Positions 14,529 through 16,066 of a DNA stretch of 16,066 nucleotides are shown piece by piece. Position numbers and translations under genes: made by a program. Source of the DNA: CAZNYG01 sp964577205. GTDB lineage: Bacteria > Elusimicrobiota > Endomicrobiia > Endomicrobiales > CAIRNS01. Location: the NCBI GenBank assembly GCA_964577205.1, contig CAZNYG010000048.1, forward strand, positions 1-16,066, in the 5' to 3' direction. Numbering within the stretch: the first letter of the stretch is position 1; each line of letters begins with the position of its first letter. The notes below the pieces were generated by a model that was not told where the DNA came from, did not search any database, and worked only from the letters and a program-made list of their open reading frames with translations.

Positions 14529-16066
14529 TTATTGCGCAAGTATTCGCTCTCTCCATGAGTCTATGGTCGCTGGTATCTGCTCGATCCATTCGAGAGAATT
14601 TGAAACATTGTTGGTAAGCGCTATAATTTCTTCGTAAAGTTGCGCCAATTCAACATGATTTAATTTTCTACCAGACATTTTTAGGCTTACTAGTACTTCG
14701 AGAAGTTTGATAAGTTGAGTAATACTCAAGGGTACGATTTTCTGGGGTGTCGCATGATATCCGTGCTTAATCGCCATCCAAAATGTTTCTATTGTGTCTG
14801 GATGTAGTCGGGGAGCAACAAAGACACAGTAAACACCCTTTTCAGGATAACTTACTTCAAAATCCCGCACATGACGCATAACTGGCTGACCCTCGTTATA
14901 CCACTGCGAACGATCAACAAGCATAGTTACTTCACACACAGAATTAAATGCTTCGTAAAAACACTCAATGTCTGGCTTGCCAGCTGGAGCCGTAAATGTC
15001 GGTTCGTTATCATCGCCCACAGGATAATTGGGCTTAATTTTAATTGCGTCGTTGAGCGCATTGATTGCAAGGGTTGTAAGTCTTTCCAATTCAATACTTT
15101 TCTTATTTACAGCATTATGAATATTTCTCAATGCCTCTATGTACTCTCTTATTTTCTCGATATTCTGAGATTCAAAATGGATTTCAAGTTCCTGAAGCTT
15201 CCTTCGATATGTCCGCATTTCCTCCGCATACAACTTCAGCCCATCTCTATTTAAGGACGATATATTTTTGAATCCAAAGACTGGCACTGTGATTGATTTT
15301 GCACTTAAATCTCTTACAAGATGATTTATATCATCCGTAAGTACCCTAACAATATTCTTAAGCTCTTTATCTGTCTCCCAAGGAAGCACGGGCAGATTGA
15401 GATCGGATAAATAGTCAATATAAGCATCGGAAGTTGCAAAGGCAATCGGGGCCGCATTATCTGAAGATAAAATACTTTCTATTTCTATCATTCTTCGCGG
15501 TTCAAGATCAATGTTGAATCCTCCTCCGCGAATATAGATATAGCGAGTCAATCTAAAATATCGTATTGCATTGTCTCCGTAATCCCAAAGATTATTCAGC
15601 AATGCATTTACCTCAATAGTTGCTCTTGTGTGCAAAAACTCTTGCGCAAATCTTTTTTGAAATTTCCTTTTAAATGTTCGCTTATCGATCTCTATAGTCC
15701 GTGCGCGCAAACCTGTTCGATACTCAATTAATTTCTCTGCTTGCGGAATTATGTTTCGATAATGAATAAGCGTAGGGGCAAAGAGCGCAAACTCTTCCTT
15801 GGTAATACCAACAGGGTCATTCCCAAGTGCTTTCCATTTTTTATTAACCTCGTTTATCAAATGTAACGTTCCTATGAAAGGTTTAATTCCAAAACCATTT
15901 CCCGCAGAAAATTCATCGCTATCAGGATTAGGCAATTGCCACTTTAGAAAATGGATAAAGAAAAGTTTTCCAAGATCGTAACCATCAGTTAAAAAGTATT
16001 CTCCTAACGATGTGATTCTTACGCCTTTGGCTGAATTTTTTGCAACACTCAGTCCCATTTTATTCA
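14529..16066 (-). CDS. AlwI-family type II restriction endonuclease (AlwI / BspD6I / MlyI type), 5' end probably cut
   Basis: Members of this family (RE_AlwI) recognise short asymmetric sites such as GGATC or GAGTC and cut a few bases outside; some are nicking enzymes. From ATG 16058 the product is 509 residues. The N-terminal recognition part includes RITSLGEYFL and LFFIHFLKWQLP, like the RITEAGKML and LKQLVKWQYP region I recall for Nt.BstNBI. A middle helical region (about 260-340) follows, then the nuclease core AGKPDIECFYE (359-369; Asp363) and CEVTM (375-379; Glu376), with NEGQPVMRH (388-396) after it. By that comparison 80-100 residues are missing at the N-terminus. The frame stays open to the window end (AAT AAA before the ATG), so the gene most likely begins beyond 16066. 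It is AT-rich like its methyltransferase partner. Confidence 0.82.
   Translation of the reverse strand, partial: NKMGLSVAKNSAKGVRITSLGEYFLTDGYDLGKLFFIHFLKWQLPNPDSDEFSAGNGFGIKPFIGTLHLINEVNKKWKALGNDPVGITKEEFALFAPTLIHYRNIIPQAEKLIEYRTGLRARTIEIDKRTFKRKFQKRFAQEFLHTRATIEVNALLNNLWDYGDNAIRYFRLTRYIYIRGGGFNIDLEPRRMIEIESILSSDNAAPIAFATSDAYIDYLSDLNLPVLPWETDKELKNIVRVLTDDINHLVRDLSAKSITVPVFGFKNISSLNRDGLKLYAEEMRTYRRKLQELEIHFESQNIEKIREYIEALRNIHNAVNKKSIELERLTTLAINALNDAIKIKPNYPVGDDNEPTFTAPAGKPDIECFYEAFNSVCEVTMLVDRSQWYNEGQPVMRHVRDFEVSYPEKGVYCVFVAPRLHPDTIETFWMAIKHGYHATPQKIVPLSITQLIKLLEVLVSLKMSGRKLNHVELAQLYEEIIALTNNVSNSLEWIEQIPATIDSWRERILAQ

Overview
The window is bacterial chromosome. Sixteen of its 17 protein genes lie on the minus strand, so transcription runs from high to low coordinates; only the DUF116 gene at 11320-11826 is on plus. 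The ADP-heptose genes gmhA and the rfaE2-type nucleotidyltransferase imply a Gram-negative envelope with LPS heptose. Separate accB and accC, a Lys-type EF-P, a stand-alone ThiD2 and intergenic heptamer/octamer repeats suggest an uncultured lineage (something like Omnitrophota or a planctomycete relative). That assignment is an inference with low confidence.

Layout in transcription order. (1) 16066-13752: an AT-rich restriction-modification pair, an AlwI-family endonuclease that probably continues beyond the window and a beta-class DNA methyltransferase. (2) 13642-11882: aroC and aroK. (3) 11826-11320 on plus: a small cysteine-rich DUF116 protein of unknown function, convergent with aroK and divergent from aroB. 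(4) 11133-6033: aroB, aroQ, an M24 Xaa-Pro peptidase, efp, accB and accC, starting from a sigma70-like promoter at 11255-11283. (5) 6009-4962: gmhA and rfaE2. (6) 4816-2360: thiD2, a divergent thiE-like gene and thiC. (7) 2247-1: thrB and lysC, the latter cut by the left edge.

The genes form blocks of primary metabolism: four shikimate steps (AroB, AroQ, AroK, AroC), the biotin carboxylase half of acetyl-CoA carboxylase, two ADP-heptose steps, the HMP branch of thiamine synthesis, and the first step of the aspartate family plus threonine branch. Overlaps of the ATGA type (pepP/efp, thiE/thiC) and a 14-base overlap (gmhA/rfaE2) point to translational coupling within blocks.

The most unusual signal lies between the genes. 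At least seven junctions carry short tandem repeats with a strict 7- or 8-base period, each locus with its own unit, usually as inverted arms able to fold into long hairpins. They sit against gene 3' ends, supply stop codons and encode the last residues of ThrB and ThiD2. Other points of note are an internal Shine-Dalgarno plus ATG inside lysC (a probable separate beta subunit), a ThiE-like protein lacking most canonical substrate-binding residues, a predicted leaderless DUF116 transcript, and scarcity of GAGTC next to an AlwI-family endonuclease. No rRNA, tRNA, CRISPR array or insertion sequence was seen, and no gene-free stretch exceeds 300 bases.
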